A stretch of DNA of 64,000 bases from Pseudomonas sp. ZH-FAD (lineage in GTDB: Bacteria; Pseudomonadota; Gammaproteobacteria; Pseudomonadales; Pseudomonadaceae): positions 124,001 through 188,000 of the forward strand of contig NZ_PGLR01000002.1 in assembly GCF_002803095.1 (NCBI RefSeq). The letters are read 5' to 3'. The position numbers and the translations under genes are program-made. Of this stretch, positions 17,233 to 25,135 are shown one piece after another. Below the pieces are notes generated by a model. It was not told where the DNA came from. It saw nothing but the letters and a program-made list of their open reading frames with translations, and searched no databases. Position 1 is the first letter of the stretch. Every line of letters starts with the position of its first letter.

Positions 17233-17299
17233 CGTAGGGTGCGCGGGGCCGCCTGGGCTGCGCGCACCGCTAACCCTGGTGCGCACGGCGCACCCTACG
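17233..17299. repeat. GTAGGGTGCGC-type inverted repeat
   Basis: Perfect 12-base arms CGTAGGGTGCGC and GCGCACCCTACG bracket 43 bases with further internal pairing (GCGCGCACC/GGTGCGCAC). The element fills the frmA-fghA gap and ends just before the fghA ribosome site. A second member of this family is at 38716-38783. Confidence 0.75.
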
Positions 17300-17307
17300 G
17301 AGTGGTC

Positions 17308-18150
17308 ATGACCCTCGAAATCGTTTCCAGCAACAAGAGCTTCGGCGGCTGGCACAAGCGCTACCGCCATCGCTCCAGCAGCCTCAACTGCGACATGGTG
17401 TTTGCCGTCTATCTGCCGCCGCAGGCCGAGCAGGGCGCCAAGCTGCCGGTGCTGTACTGGCTGAGCGGGTTGACCTGCACCGACGAGAACTTCATGCAGA
17501 AGGCTGGCGCTCAGCGCATGGCCGCCGAACTGGGGTTGATCATCATCGCGCCGGACACCAGCCCGCGTGGCGAGGGGGTGGCCGATGACGCCAATGGCGC
17601 CTATGACTTCGGTCTTGGTGCAGGCTTCTATGTCAATGCCACCCAGGAGCCCTTCGCGTCGCACTACCGCATGTACGACTACGTGGTGCAGGAGTTGCCG
17701 GCGCTGATCGAGGCCAACTTCCCCGTCTCGGATAAGCGTGGCATCGCCGGCCATTCCATGGGCGGTCACGGTGCGCTGATCTGTGCGTTGAAGAATCCGG
17801 GGCGTTACCAGTCGGTATCGGCGTTCTCACCGATCAGCAATCCGATGAACTGTCCATGGGGCGAGAAGGCCTTTTCCCTTTATCTGGGTGAGGAGCGTTC
17901 GCGCTGGCGTGAGTGGGATGCCAGCGTGCTGATCGCCGAGGCCGAGGAGAAGTTGCCGATCCTGGTCGATCAGGGCGATCGTGACGATTTTCTCGAAGGC
18001 CAGCTCAAGCCGCAGGTGTTGCAGGCTGCGGCCAAGGCGGCCGCTCATCCGCTGACGCTGCGCATGCAGCCTGGCTATGACCACAGCTACTACTTCATCG
18101 CCAGCTTCATCGACGATCACCTGCGTCATCACGCTGCCGCTTTGCGGTAG
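17308..18150 (+). CDS. fghA: S-formylglutathione hydrolase
   Basis: FghA hydrolyses S-formylglutathione to formate and glutathione, finishing the glutathione-dependent formaldehyde pathway begun by frmA. The 280-residue alpha/beta hydrolase carries the nucleophile elbow [10 protein letters not shown] at about residue 150. The acid is in [11 protein letters not shown] and the catalytic His in GYDHSYYFI. The esterase-D motif [13 protein letters not shown] is clear. The start at 17308 ([14 protein letters not shown]) is conserved; the longer open frame upstream runs through the repeat. Confidence 0.96.
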   Translation: MTLEIVSSNKSFGGWHKRYRHRSSSLNCDMVFAVYLPPQAEQGAKLPVLYWLSGLTCTDENFMQKAGAQRMAAELGLIIIAPDTSPRGEGVADDANGAYDFGLGAGFYVNATQEPFASHYRMYDYVVQELPALIEANFPVSDKRGIAGHSMGGHGALICALKNPGRYQSVSAFSPISNPMNCPWGEKAFSLYLGEERSRWREWDASVLIAEAEEKLPILVDQGDRDDFLEGQLKPQVLQAAAKAAAHPLTLRMQPGYDHSYYFIASFIDDHLRHHAAALR

Positions 18151-18151
18151 T

Positions 18152-18205
18152 CGTGGCCCGGATGAAATCCGCGAAATTCGCTTCTCTGATTTCATCCAGG
18201 CTACG
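18152..18205. repeat. GCCCGGATGAAATC-type inverted repeat
   Basis: Imperfect arms CGTGGCCCGGATGAAATC and GATTTCATCCAGGCTACG form a hairpin directly after the fghA stop. It belongs to the same loose family as the elements at 36583-36640 and 58721-58782. In this position it may also act as a transcriptional or mRNA 3'-end barrier. Confidence 0.7.
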
Positions 18206-18255
18206 GGGCAATGCGGTTAGAATCATGCCCTGACTTTTTCAGGGCGTTGTTCTTT

Positions 18256-18729
18256 ATGCGTATCGGCCATGGCTATGACGTACACCGCTTCGGCGAAGGC
18301 GATTTCATCACCCTCGGCGGCGTACGGATTCCCCATAAATTCGGTCTTGTTGCTCACTCCGACGGTGACGTGCTGCTGCACGCGCTGAGTGATGCGCTGC
18401 TTGGCGCCGTGGCGCTTGGCGACATCGGCAAGCACTTCCCCGATACCGATCCGACCTTCAAGGGTGCCGACAGTCGCGCCCTGCTGCGCCATGTGATGGG
18501 CCTGGTGCGGGGCAAGGGTTACGCGGTGGGTAACGTCGACGCCACCATCATCGCCCAGGCGCCGAAGATGGCTCCGCACATTCAGAGCATGCGCGAGCGC
18601 ATTGCCGAGGATCTGGGCATCGAGCTGGATCAGGTCAACGTCAAGGCCACCACCACCGAGAAGCTGGGTTTCACCGGACGTGAGGAAGGTATCGCGGTGC
18701 ACGCCGTGGCCCTGCTGGTCAAGGCATGA
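18256..18729 (+). CDS. ispF: 2-C-methyl-D-erythritol 2,4-cyclodiphosphate synthase
   Basis: IspF cyclises CDP-methylerythritol phosphate with loss of CMP in the MEP isoprenoid pathway. The 157-residue protein opens with the zinc-site motif [11 protein letters not shown] and continues with [20 protein letters not shown] and [11 protein letters not shown]. The ending [17 protein letters not shown] is diagnostic. I chose the ATG at 18256 over an upstream in-frame codon at 18211. It overlaps truD by four bases. Confidence 0.97.
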   Translation: MRIGHGYDVHRFGEGDFITLGGVRIPHKFGLVAHSDGDVLLHALSDALLGAVALGDIGKHFPDTDPTFKGADSRALLRHVMGLVRGKGYAVGNVDATIIAQAPKMAPHIQSMRERIAEDLGIELDQVNVKATTTEKLGFTGREEGIAVHAVALLVKA

Positions 18730-19784
18730 ACGAGTTGCAACTGCTCGGGCCGCGGGGGCCCCGCGAGGCCTGTGGGCGCGCGGTGCTCAAGGCCACGGCC
18801 GAGGACTTCCAGGTCGACGAGGTGCTCGACATCCCGCTCACTGGGCAGGGTGAGCACCTCTGGCTATGGGTTGAAAAGCGCGGCCTGAATACCGAGGAGG
18901 CCGCTCGGCGTATCGCCCGCGCTGCCGGCCTGCCGCTCAAGGCGGTCAGTTACGCTGGACTCAAGGATCGTCAGGCGCTGACTCGCCAGTGGTTCAGCCT
19001 GCACCTGCCGGGCAAGGCCGATCCCGATCTGGCGACCGCGCAGGGTGATGATCTGGTCATCCTGCGCAGTCAGCGGCATAACCGCAAATTGCAGCGTGGC
19101 GCCCATACCGCCAATGGTTTCACCTTGCGCCTGACAGCTCTGGAAGCAGAACGCGATGCGCTGGAGCAGCGCCTGCAGCGTATCGCCGAGCAAGGCGTGC
19201 CCAATTACTTCGGCTTGCAGCGTTTCGGCTTCGATGGCGGTAACGTGCTGCAGGCGTGCGATTTTGCCGCGCGCCTGGAGTTGCCGGTGCAGCGCAACCT
19301 GCGCTCGCGCCTGCTCTCTTCGGCGCGCAGCTATTTGTTCAATCAGGTGCTGGCCAAGCGCGTGGCGGCAGGCACCTGGAACCAGGCACAGATCGGTGAC
19401 TTGCTGGCCTTCACTGCCAGCCGCAGTTTCTTCATGGCTGGCGAGACTGAGTGCATTGACCCGCGCCTGGCCATTCTTGACCTGCATCCGACCGGGCCGC
19501 TGTGGGGCGACGGGCCTTTGCCGAGCGCTGGTGTGACCCGGCAGCTGGAGCAGGAAGTAGCCGATGAGGCTGCGCAACTGGTGCAATGGCTGATCAACGC
19601 GGACATGGCGCACGAACGGCGAATTCTGCGCCTCCCCATCGGCGGCCTGTCATGGCATTATCCCGAACCCGATATTCTGCAACTTGCATTCGTCCTGCCG
19701 GCCGGGTGTTTCGCCACCGTGGTGGTGCGCGAATTGCTCGATCTGGTGCCAGCAGGGCAGACGGATACTCCATGCGAATTCTGA
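18726..19784 (+). CDS. truD: tRNA pseudouridine(13) synthase TruD
   Basis: TruD makes pseudouridine at position 13 of tRNA-Glu. The 352 residues include the family catalytic segment [17 protein letters not shown] near residue 77, whose Asp is the nucleophile. The motifs [12 protein letters not shown] and [10 protein letters not shown] are also present. It starts inside the ispF stop and its last 13 bases overlap surE, part of a run of coupled genes. Confidence 0.95.
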   Translation: MNELQLLGPRGPREACGRAVLKATAEDFQVDEVLDIPLTGQGEHLWLWVEKRGLNTEEAARRIARAAGLPLKAVSYAGLKDRQALTRQWFSLHLPGKADPDLATAQGDDLVILRSQRHNRKLQRGAHTANGFTLRLTALEAERDALEQRLQRIAEQGVPNYFGLQRFGFDGGNVLQACDFAARLELPVQRNLRSRLLSSARSYLFNQVLAKRVAAGTWNQAQIGDLLAFTASRSFFMAGETECIDPRLAILDLHPTGPLWGDGPLPSAGVTRQLEQEVADEAAQLVQWLINADMAHERRILRLPIGGLSWHYPEPDILQLAFVLPAGCFATVVVRELLDLVPAGQTDTPCEF

Positions 19785-20521
19785 TTTCCAACGACGACGG
19801 GGTGAACGCGCCCGGTATCGCTGCGTTGCACCAAGCGCTGGCCGACTATGCCGAGTGCGTGGTGATCGCCCCTGGCGAAGACAGGAGCGGTGCCAGCAGT
19901 GCGCTGACGCTCGACCGTCCGCTGCATCCCATGACCCTGGCCAATGGCTACATCAGCCTCAATGGCACGCCGACCGATTGCGTGCACCTGGGGCTCAATG
20001 GTCTGCTCGAGCAGACGCCGGATATGGTCGTCTCCGGCATCAACCTGGGCGCCAACCTGGGCGATGACGTGCTCTATTCCGGTACCGTCGCCGCCGCGCT
20101 CGAAGGACGTTTCCTGAGCAAGCCGGCGTTCGCCTTTTCGCTGTTGTCGCGCCTGCCCGACAATCTGCCGACTGCGGCCTACTTCGCCCGCAAGCTGGTG
20201 GAGGCGCACGAGCGCCTTGAACTGCCGCCGCGTACCGTACTCAACGTCAACGTGCCGAACCTGCCGCGGGAACATATCCGTGGTGTGCAGCTGACCCGAC
20301 TCGGTCATCGCGCGCGTGCGGCGGCGCCGGTCAAGGTGGTCAACCCGCGTGGCAAGGAAGGTTACTGGATTGCCGCCGCCGGTGATGTCGAGGATGGCAG
20401 TCAGGGCACCGATTTTCATGCCGTGATGCAAGGTTATGTATCGATCACGCCGCTACGGCTCGACCGCACGTTCAATGAGGCCCTTGAAACTATGGATGGC
20501 TGGCTGGAGGGCATCTTCTGA
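19772..20521 (+). CDS. surE: 5'/3'-nucleotidase SurE
   Basis: SurE is a metal-dependent survival nucleotidase acting on nucleoside monophosphates in stationary phase. The 249-residue protein begins [16 protein letters not shown], in which the paired Asp residues bind the metal. It continues with [16 protein letters not shown] and [10 protein letters not shown]. The chosen ATG at 19772 overlaps truD by 13 bases; longer in-frame starts lie wholly inside truD. Its stop overlaps the next start (TGATG). Confidence 0.96.
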   Translation: MRILISNDDGVNAPGIAALHQALADYAECVVIAPGEDRSGASSALTLDRPLHPMTLANGYISLNGTPTDCVHLGLNGLLEQTPDMVVSGINLGANLGDDVLYSGTVAAALEGRFLSKPAFAFSLLSRLPDNLPTAAYFARKLVEAHERLELPPRTVLNVNVPNLPREHIRGVQLTRLGHRARAAAPVKVVNPRGKEGYWIAAAGDVEDGSQGTDFHAVMQGYVSITPLRLDRTFNEALETMDGWLEGIF

Positions 20522-21195
20522 TGCGCGGACAGGACGAGATGCAGCGCAGCGGGATCGGCATGACCTCGCAGCGCACCCGCGAACGATTGATCCAGCGTCT
20601 CTATGAGGAAGGGCTGTCCAACGCGCGGGTACTGGAAGTGATCCGCCGTACGCCGCGCCATCTGTTCGTCGACGAAGCCCTGGCGCACCGCGCCTATGAA
20701 GACACCGCGCTGCCCATCGGCCATAACCAGACCATTTCCCAGCCTTATATGGTTGGGCGCATGACCGAGCTGTTGTTGGCCGCGGGCCCGCTGGACAAGG
20801 TGCTGGAAATTGGCACCGGCTCCGGATACCAGACGGCCGTGCTGGCACAACTGGTGGAGCGAGTGTTTTCGGTCGAGCGTATTCAGGTGCTGCAGGATCG
20901 CGCCAAGGAGCGTTTGGCCGAACTCAAGCTGCGCAACGTGGTCTTTCGCTGGGGTGATGGCTGGGAAGGTTGGAACGCGCTCGGTCCGTACAACGGCATC
21001 ATTGTCACCGCCGCCGCCGCGCAAGTGCCGCAGGCCTTGCTCGATCAACTGGCTCCAGGCGGACGTCTGGTCATTCCGGTCGGCAGTGGCGATGTGCAGC
21101 AACTGCTGCTGATCGTGCGTGAAGAGGGTGGTTTTTCCCGTCACGTGCTCGATGCGGTGCGCTTCGTGCCGCTACTCAACGGGCCGCTGGCTTGA
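20521..21195 (+). CDS. pcm: Protein-L-isoaspartate O-methyltransferase
   Basis: Pcm methylates L-isoaspartyl residues of damaged proteins so that they can be repaired. The SAM site is [17 protein letters not shown]. The family segments [22 protein letters not shown] and [16 protein letters not shown] precede it. The ORF start at 20521 gives 224 residues and has a GGAGG about ten bases upstream. A second ATG at 20560 ([10 protein letters not shown]) gives 211 residues, the length I recall for the P. aeruginosa protein, so the true start is uncertain. surE-pcm-nlpD-rpoS is a conserved stress-survival order. Confidence 0.95.
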   Translation: MRGQDEMQRSGIGMTSQRTRERLIQRLYEEGLSNARVLEVIRRTPRHLFVDEALAHRAYEDTALPIGHNQTISQPYMVGRMTELLLAAGPLDKVLEIGTGSGYQTAVLAQLVERVFSVERIQVLQDRAKERLAELKLRNVVFRWGDGWEGWNALGPYNGIIVTAAAAQVPQALLDQLAPGGRLVIPVGSGDVQQLLLIVREEGGFSRHVLDAVRFVPLLNGPLA

Positions 21196-21220
21196 TCGCT
21201 TTTTCGCAGCGGAAGGATCC

Positions 21221-22159
21221 ATGAAGAAATATTTTCTGCTCTATGCCAAGGGCTTGGCGATGGGCGCTGCAGATGTCGTGCCCGGCGTTTCCGGCGGCAC
21301 CATCGCTTTTATCAGTGGCATCTATGACGAGCTGCTGCGCTCCATCGCCAGTATTCCCGAAGCGTTCCTGCTGCTGCTGCGGGGCCGCATCAAGGATGCC
21401 TGGCAGATGGCCAACGCGACGTTCCTGCTGGTGCTGCTGTGCGGCATCCTGACCAGCATTCTCACACTCGCGCGGCTGATCACCTATCTGCTTGAGTACC
21501 ATCCGATTCCGGTATGGTCGTTCTTCTTCGGCCTGATTCTGGTGTCTACCTATATGGTCGGGCGAGAGATCATTCGCTGGAACTGGAGCCGGGCGGTGAG
21601 TTTTCTGCTTGGCCTGGCTTTCGCCTACTGGATCACCGTTGCCGCTCCGATGCAGTGGGGCAGTGATCTGCCAACCCTGTTCCTGGCCGGTGCCATCGCC
21701 ATCTGCGCGATGATTCTGCCGGGTATCTCGGGCAGCTTCATCCTGCTTCTACTCGGGCTTTACTCGGTGGTGCTGGGGGCGGTCAAGGACCTCGATCTGC
21801 TGGTTATGGCGGTGTTCGCCAGCGGCTGCCTGGTTGGCATTCTCAGTTTCGCGCGTCTGCTCAGTTGGCTGCTGTCACGTTGGCGTGACCTCAGTCTGGC
21901 GTTTCTGGTCGGCCTGATGCTGGGTTCGCTGAACAAGGTCTGGCCCTGGAAGGAGACCCTGAGCTGGCGTATCGACAGTAAAGGTGAGCAGGTGCCGCTG
22001 CTGCAGAGCAATCTGCTACCGGGGCATTTTGCAGAAATCAGTGGCCAGGACCCACAGCTCTTGCTTGCCGTGGTATTGGCAATCGGCGGTATCGCCTTGG
22101 TGCTTGGCCTGGAGTGGCTGGCTGGTCGTCAGGTGCTCGATACTGGTCGCACCGAATAA
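21221..22159 (+). CDS. DUF368 membrane protein
   Basis: This 312-residue protein has about eight or nine hydrophobic segments and belongs to the DUF368 family. The N-terminal signature is KGLAMGAADVVPGVSGGTIAF, and a related second motif, MILPGISGSFILLLLGLY, follows near the middle. The repeat of P-G-x-S-G suggests a two-fold internal repeat. DUF368 and the related DedA/PopT-type proteins have been implicated in undecaprenyl-phosphate recycling; applying that here is inference. The ATG at 21221 follows a GGAAGGA ribosome site. It sits between pcm and nlpD, probably in the same operon. Confidence 0.85.
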   Translation: MKKYFLLYAKGLAMGAADVVPGVSGGTIAFISGIYDELLRSIASIPEAFLLLLRGRIKDAWQMANATFLLVLLCGILTSILTLARLITYLLEYHPIPVWSFFFGLILVSTYMVGREIIRWNWSRAVSFLLGLAFAYWITVAAPMQWGSDLPTLFLAGAIAICAMILPGISGSFILLLLGLYSVVLGAVKDLDLLVMAVFASGCLVGILSFARLLSWLLSRWRDLSLAFLVGLMLGSLNKVWPWKETLSWRIDSKGEQVPLLQSNLLPGHFAEISGQDPQLLLAVVLAIGGIALVLGLEWLAGRQVLDTGRTE

Positions 22160-22207
22160 ATACGGCACAATGGGCGCCGTACTCGGAATCATTCAGGGAG
22201 CAGTTGG

Positions 22208-23086
22208 GTGAGTTTCACCGTCCTTCACGTGCTAGTCCGCGCAGTTGCAGCGTTTCGCCTGCCGCTCGCCATGCTTGCCGCCTCCGCGTTGGCCGGTTGC
22301 GTCAGTTCGCCACCGGGTGGCGTACAGGTGGTCGACCGTGGCCAGAACCAGGGGCGTGCCCCGGTGGTTCAGCGTCAGCCCGTACGTGATGGCCACTATG
22401 TGGTGCAGCGTGGCGATACCCTCTATTCGATCGCCTTTCGTTTCGGCTGGGATTGGAAGGCACTCGCTGCTCATAACGGTTTGCGCGATCCCTATCTGAT
22501 CCGCGTGGGTCAGACGATCCGTTTCGACAACCGCCCGGTGGGCAGCAGTCAGCAGGTCGTTTCGGCACCGCCTGCGGCCACCTCGCCCGTTGTCACTCAG
22601 CCAGTGCCCAGTCGTCCGCCGGTTGCCGTGACTGCACCGCCTGCAACTCAGCCCGCCCGCCCGCCGGTAGCCAACACGCCAGCGACTACGCCAGTAACAC
22701 CAGTGAGTCGCTCGGCCAGTGGTTGGTCCTGGCCAACCGAGGGCACAGTGATCAGTCGTTTTTCCTCAAACGGTAGTTTGAATAAAGGCATTGATATCGC
22801 AGGGCAATTAGGCCAGCCTGTTTTAGCTGCGTCTGATGGATCAGTGGTGTACGCCGGGAGTGGTTTGCGGGGCTACGGCGAGTTGATCATTATCAAACAC
22901 AGCGATACCTACGTAAGTGCTTACGGTCATAACCGCAGGTTGTTGGTACGGGAGGGGCAGCAGGTCAAAGCCGGGCAAAGTATTGCCGAAATGGGGTCCA
23001 CAGGAGCCGACCGGGTGAAGCTGCACTTCGAGATTCGCCGCCAAGGTAAACCTGTCGATCCGCTGCAATATCTGCCACGTCGTTGA
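22208..23086 (+). CDS. nlpD: Lipoprotein NlpD, LysM and M23 domains
   Basis: NlpD is an outer-membrane lipoprotein that activates the amidase splitting septal peptidoglycan. The lipobox is LASALAGC-like (AASALAGC, Cys about residue 29). A LysM domain follows (HYVVQRGDTLYSIAFRFGWDW), then a Pro/Thr/Val-rich linker (about 110-175) and a C-terminal M23-like domain (GIDIAGQLGQPVLAASDGSV ... LHFEIRRQGKPVDP). The zinc-ligand positions are altered (GIDIA rather than GxDxx with His), which fits a catalytically dead amidase activator. The start codon is GTG. The M23 part has noticeably A/T-richer codons than its neighbours and contains a probable rpoS promoter. Confidence 0.93.
   Translation: MSFTVLHVLVRAVAAFRLPLAMLAASALAGCVSSPPGGVQVVDRGQNQGRAPVVQRQPVRDGHYVVQRGDTLYSIAFRFGWDWKALAAHNGLRDPYLIRVGQTIRFDNRPVGSSQQVVSAPPAATSPVVTQPVPSRPPVAVTAPPATQPARPPVANTPATTPVTPVSRSASGWSWPTEGTVISRFSSNGSLNKGIDIAGQLGQPVLAASDGSVVYAGSGLRGYGELIIIKHSDTYVSAYGHNRRLLVREGQQVKAGQSIAEMGSTGADRVKLHFEIRRQGKPVDPLQYLPRR
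22766..22781 (+). promoter_or_regulatory. PsrA-like operator and probable rpoS promoter inside nlpD
   Basis: The perfect palindrome TCAAACGGTAGTTTGA fits the (C/G)AAAC-N2-4-GTTT(G/C) box through which the TetR-family regulator PsrA activates rpoS in P. putida and P. aeruginosa. It lies 407 bases before the rpoS ATG, within nlpD. A weak -10-like CAATTA at 22805-22810 would put a start near 22817. The box and its position are seen; use of the promoter is inferred. Confidence 0.65.
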
Positions 23087-23187
23087 TCCGTCGCTGACCC
23101 GTTCCATCACGTAGGAGGGACGGGCTCAGGTGTGGCCAGGACGGTTCCGCCAGAGTCTGTTGTCGAACTCAGCTAGGGACAACAACA

Positions 23188-24195
23188 ATGGCTCTCATCA
23201 AAAAAGAAGCGCCGGAGTTTGACGTCGACGATGAACTGCTCCTCATGGAGCCAGGCATCGTTTTCGGCGAGGTTCAGGGCGATGAGGTGGAAGCACCGGT
23301 CGCACGTACCAAGGCCAAGAACGCCACCCCCTCCAAGCAGCACAAATACATCGACTACACCCGGGCGCTAGACGCCACTCAGCTTTACCTCAACGAAATC
23401 GGTTTCTCTCCCTTGCTTACTCCCGAAGAGGAAGTGCACTTCGCGCGTCTGGCGCAGAAGGGTGATCCTGCCGGGCGCAAACGCATGATCGAGAGCAACC
23501 TGCGCCTGGTCGTGAAGATCGCTCGGCGTTACGTCAACCGTGGTCTCTCTCTGCTCGATCTGATCGAGGAGGGCAACCTCGGCTTGATTCGCGCCGTGGA
23601 AAAATTCGATCCGGAGCGGGGGTTCCGTTTCTCGACCTATGCAACCTGGTGGATCCGCCAGACCATCGAACGCGCCATCATGAACCAGACGCGAACCATC
23701 CGTTTGCCGATTCATGTGGTCAAGGAGCTCAACGTATACCTGCGTGCAGCTCGTGAACTGACCCAGAAGCTCGACCATGAGCCTTCTGCAGAAGAAATTG
23801 CCAACCTGCTGGAAAAACCGGTGGGCGAGGTCAAGCGTATGCTCGGCCTCAACGAGCGAGTGTCCTCGGTGGACGTCTCGCTCGGTCCGGATTCGGACAA
23901 GACGCTGCTCGACACCCTGACCGATGATCGCCCGACCGATCCCTGCGAACTGTTGCAGGACGATGATCTGTCGCAGAGCATCGATCAGTGGCTCTCCGAC
24001 CTGACCGACAAACAACGGGAAGTCGTTGTGCGCCGCTTCGGTCTGCGCGGCCATGAAAGCTGTACCCTGGAAGAAGTGGGGCAGGAGATCGGCCTGACCC
24101 GCGAGCGGGTGCGGCAGATTCAGGTTGAGGCGCTCAAGCGTCTGCGGGAAATCCTGGAGAAGAACGGCTTGTCCAGCGACGCCTTGTTCCAGTGA
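23188..24195 (+). CDS. rpoS: RNA polymerase sigma factor RpoS
   Basis: RpoS directs stationary-phase and general stress transcription. The 335-residue protein shows sigma-70 region 1.2 ([20 protein letters not shown]) and region 2 ([20 protein letters not shown], then [15 protein letters not shown] with -10 recognition). Region 3 ([12 protein letters not shown]) is followed by region 4.2 with the -35 helix-turn-helix [19 protein letters not shown]. It lies 101 bases after nlpD, has a terminator of its own, and is followed by rsmZ as in other pseudomonads. Confidence 0.98.
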   Translation: MALIKKEAPEFDVDDELLLMEPGIVFGEVQGDEVEAPVARTKAKNATPSKQHKYIDYTRALDATQLYLNEIGFSPLLTPEEEVHFARLAQKGDPAGRKRMIESNLRLVVKIARRYVNRGLSLLDLIEEGNLGLIRAVEKFDPERGFRFSTYATWWIRQTIERAIMNQTRTIRLPIHVVKELNVYLRAARELTQKLDHEPSAEEIANLLEKPVGEVKRMLGLNERVSSVDVSLGPDSDKTLLDTLTDDRPTDPCELLQDDDLSQSIDQWLSDLTDKQREVVVRRFGLRGHESCTLEEVGQEIGLTRERVRQIQVEALKRLREILEKNGLSSDALFQ

Positions 24196-24213
24196 GGTTT
24201 CGCTTCGATCATG

Positions 24214-24237
24214 AACCCGGCTCCGGCCGGGTTTTTT
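24214..24237 (+). terminator. Rho-independent terminator of rpoS
   Basis: The eight-base stem AACCCGGC/GCCGGGTT with loop TCCG is followed by a run of T. It begins 18 bases after the rpoS stop. Confidence 0.92.
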
Positions 24238-24248
24238 ATGTGCGGGTA

Positions 24249-24266
24249 TGTAAGTCATTGCTTACA
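24249..24266 (+). promoter_or_regulatory. GacA upstream activating site of rsmZ
   Basis: The 18-base palindrome TGTAAGTCATTGCTTACA is a perfect match to the GacA box TGTAAG-N6-CTTACA. It is centred about 180 bases ahead of the predicted rsmZ start, the usual distance in Pseudomonas. Between it and the gene is an A/T-rich stretch (24320-24365) of the kind silenced by MvaT/H-NS proteins. A -10-like TAATAT lies at 24429-24434. Confidence 0.9.
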
Positions 24267-24440
24267 GATGTTGTCAGTGTTTGTGCTGGACGCTTGGGGG
24301 ATAACCTGCTTTCTTTACCTGGATTCGTTGTTAACTATATGTTTTTAAATGATTTTTAAAGAATGGATGGATTGAGTGTGAACCCTTTTGGGGCGATTCA
24401 CTCGGGTTGTATTGCATCCTGTAGCGGCTAATATCGAATC

Positions 24441-24574
24441 CGTGCTCAGGGACAAGCACAGGTCATCAGGATGATGATCAGGAACATCGCAAGAAGCGAT
24501 TCATCAGGATGATGGGTTGGGAAATAAAGGGATTAGGGAATAAAAGTGGGCGGCGCAAGCCGCCCCTTTTTTTT
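24441..24574 (+). ncRNA. rsmZ: RsmZ regulatory RNA
   Basis: RsmZ sequesters the translational repressors RsmA/RsmE (CsrA family) when the GacS/GacA system is active. The predicted transcript carries seven GGA motifs. One is in the first hairpin loop (GTGCT-CAGGGACA-AGCAC); others are in ATCAGGAT repeats and in the GGGA runs near 24519-24538. It ends in a strong terminator, GGGCGGC-GCAA-GCCGCCC plus eight T residues, at 24548-24574. The position between rpoS and fdxA, the GacA box and the GGA pattern together make the identification firm. The 5' end is estimated from the -10 box. Confidence 0.92.
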
Positions 24575-24631
24575 GCGCGTGCTGTTTGTGGCCGCCAGCC
24601 TGGCGGGCAGTCGGCCCGGAGCCTGAAAGTA

Positions 24632-24656
24632 AAAGACCCGCACTTGGCGGGTCTTT
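24632..24656 (-). terminator. Rho-independent terminator of fdxA
   Basis: A ten-base stem (AAAGACCCGC and GCGGGTCTTT) with a five-base loop lies 17 bases beyond the fdxA stop. On the minus strand it is followed by TTACTTTC. It may also block read-through from rsmZ. Another small hairpin (CCGCCAG/CTGGCGG) sits between the two terminators. Confidence 0.85.
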
Positions 24657-24672
24657 GTGTTTCAGGGCGAAC

Positions 24673-24996
24673 TCAGCGCTCCAGATGTTGCAGCTTGTCC
24701 TTCACGCCATCCCATTCTTCGGCGTCCGGCAGTGCATCTTTCTTCTCGGTGATGTTCGGCCATACTTCGGCCAGATCGGCGTTCAGCTCGATGAACTCCT
24801 GCTGATCCTCTGGTACCTCGTCTTCCGAGAAGATCGCCTGCGCAGGGCACTCCGGCTCGCACAGGGCGCAATCAATGCACTCATCCGGGTGAATGACCAG
24901 GAAGTTCGGGCCTTCGTAGAAGCAGTCGACCGGGCAGACTTCCACACAGTCGGTGTATTTGCACTTGATGCAGTTGTCGGTGACGACGAAGGTCAT
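24673..24996 (-). CDS. fdxA: Seven-iron ferredoxin FdxA
   Basis: FdxA is a small cytoplasmic electron carrier with one [3Fe-4S] and one [4Fe-4S] cluster. The 107-residue protein has cysteines at 9, 12, 17, 21, 25, 40, 43, 46 and 50. They are arranged as [17 protein letters not shown] and [12 protein letters not shown], the Azotobacter FdI-type pattern. The acidic C-terminal tail is typical. It is a single gene between rsmZ and mutS, the usual Pseudomonas position; its redox partner is not evident from the context. Confidence 0.96.
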   Translation of the reverse strand: MTFVVTDNCIKCKYTDCVEVCPVDCFYEGPNFLVIHPDECIDCALCEPECPAQAIFSEDEVPEDQQEFIELNADLAEVWPNITEKKDALPDAEEWDGVKDKLQHLER

Positions 24997-25135
24997 GTCT
25001 GATTCTCTCCTCGGGCGGCGGCCTGGGCCCTTTCTGTGAAGGGCTGTCAGGCGCTCTGTCTGTGGCCGCGGCTCAGGCTGTAAACCGGGCGGTCGTAAAA
25101 TTGCGCGCGATTCTAGCAGTTTGTTGTATTGAACG

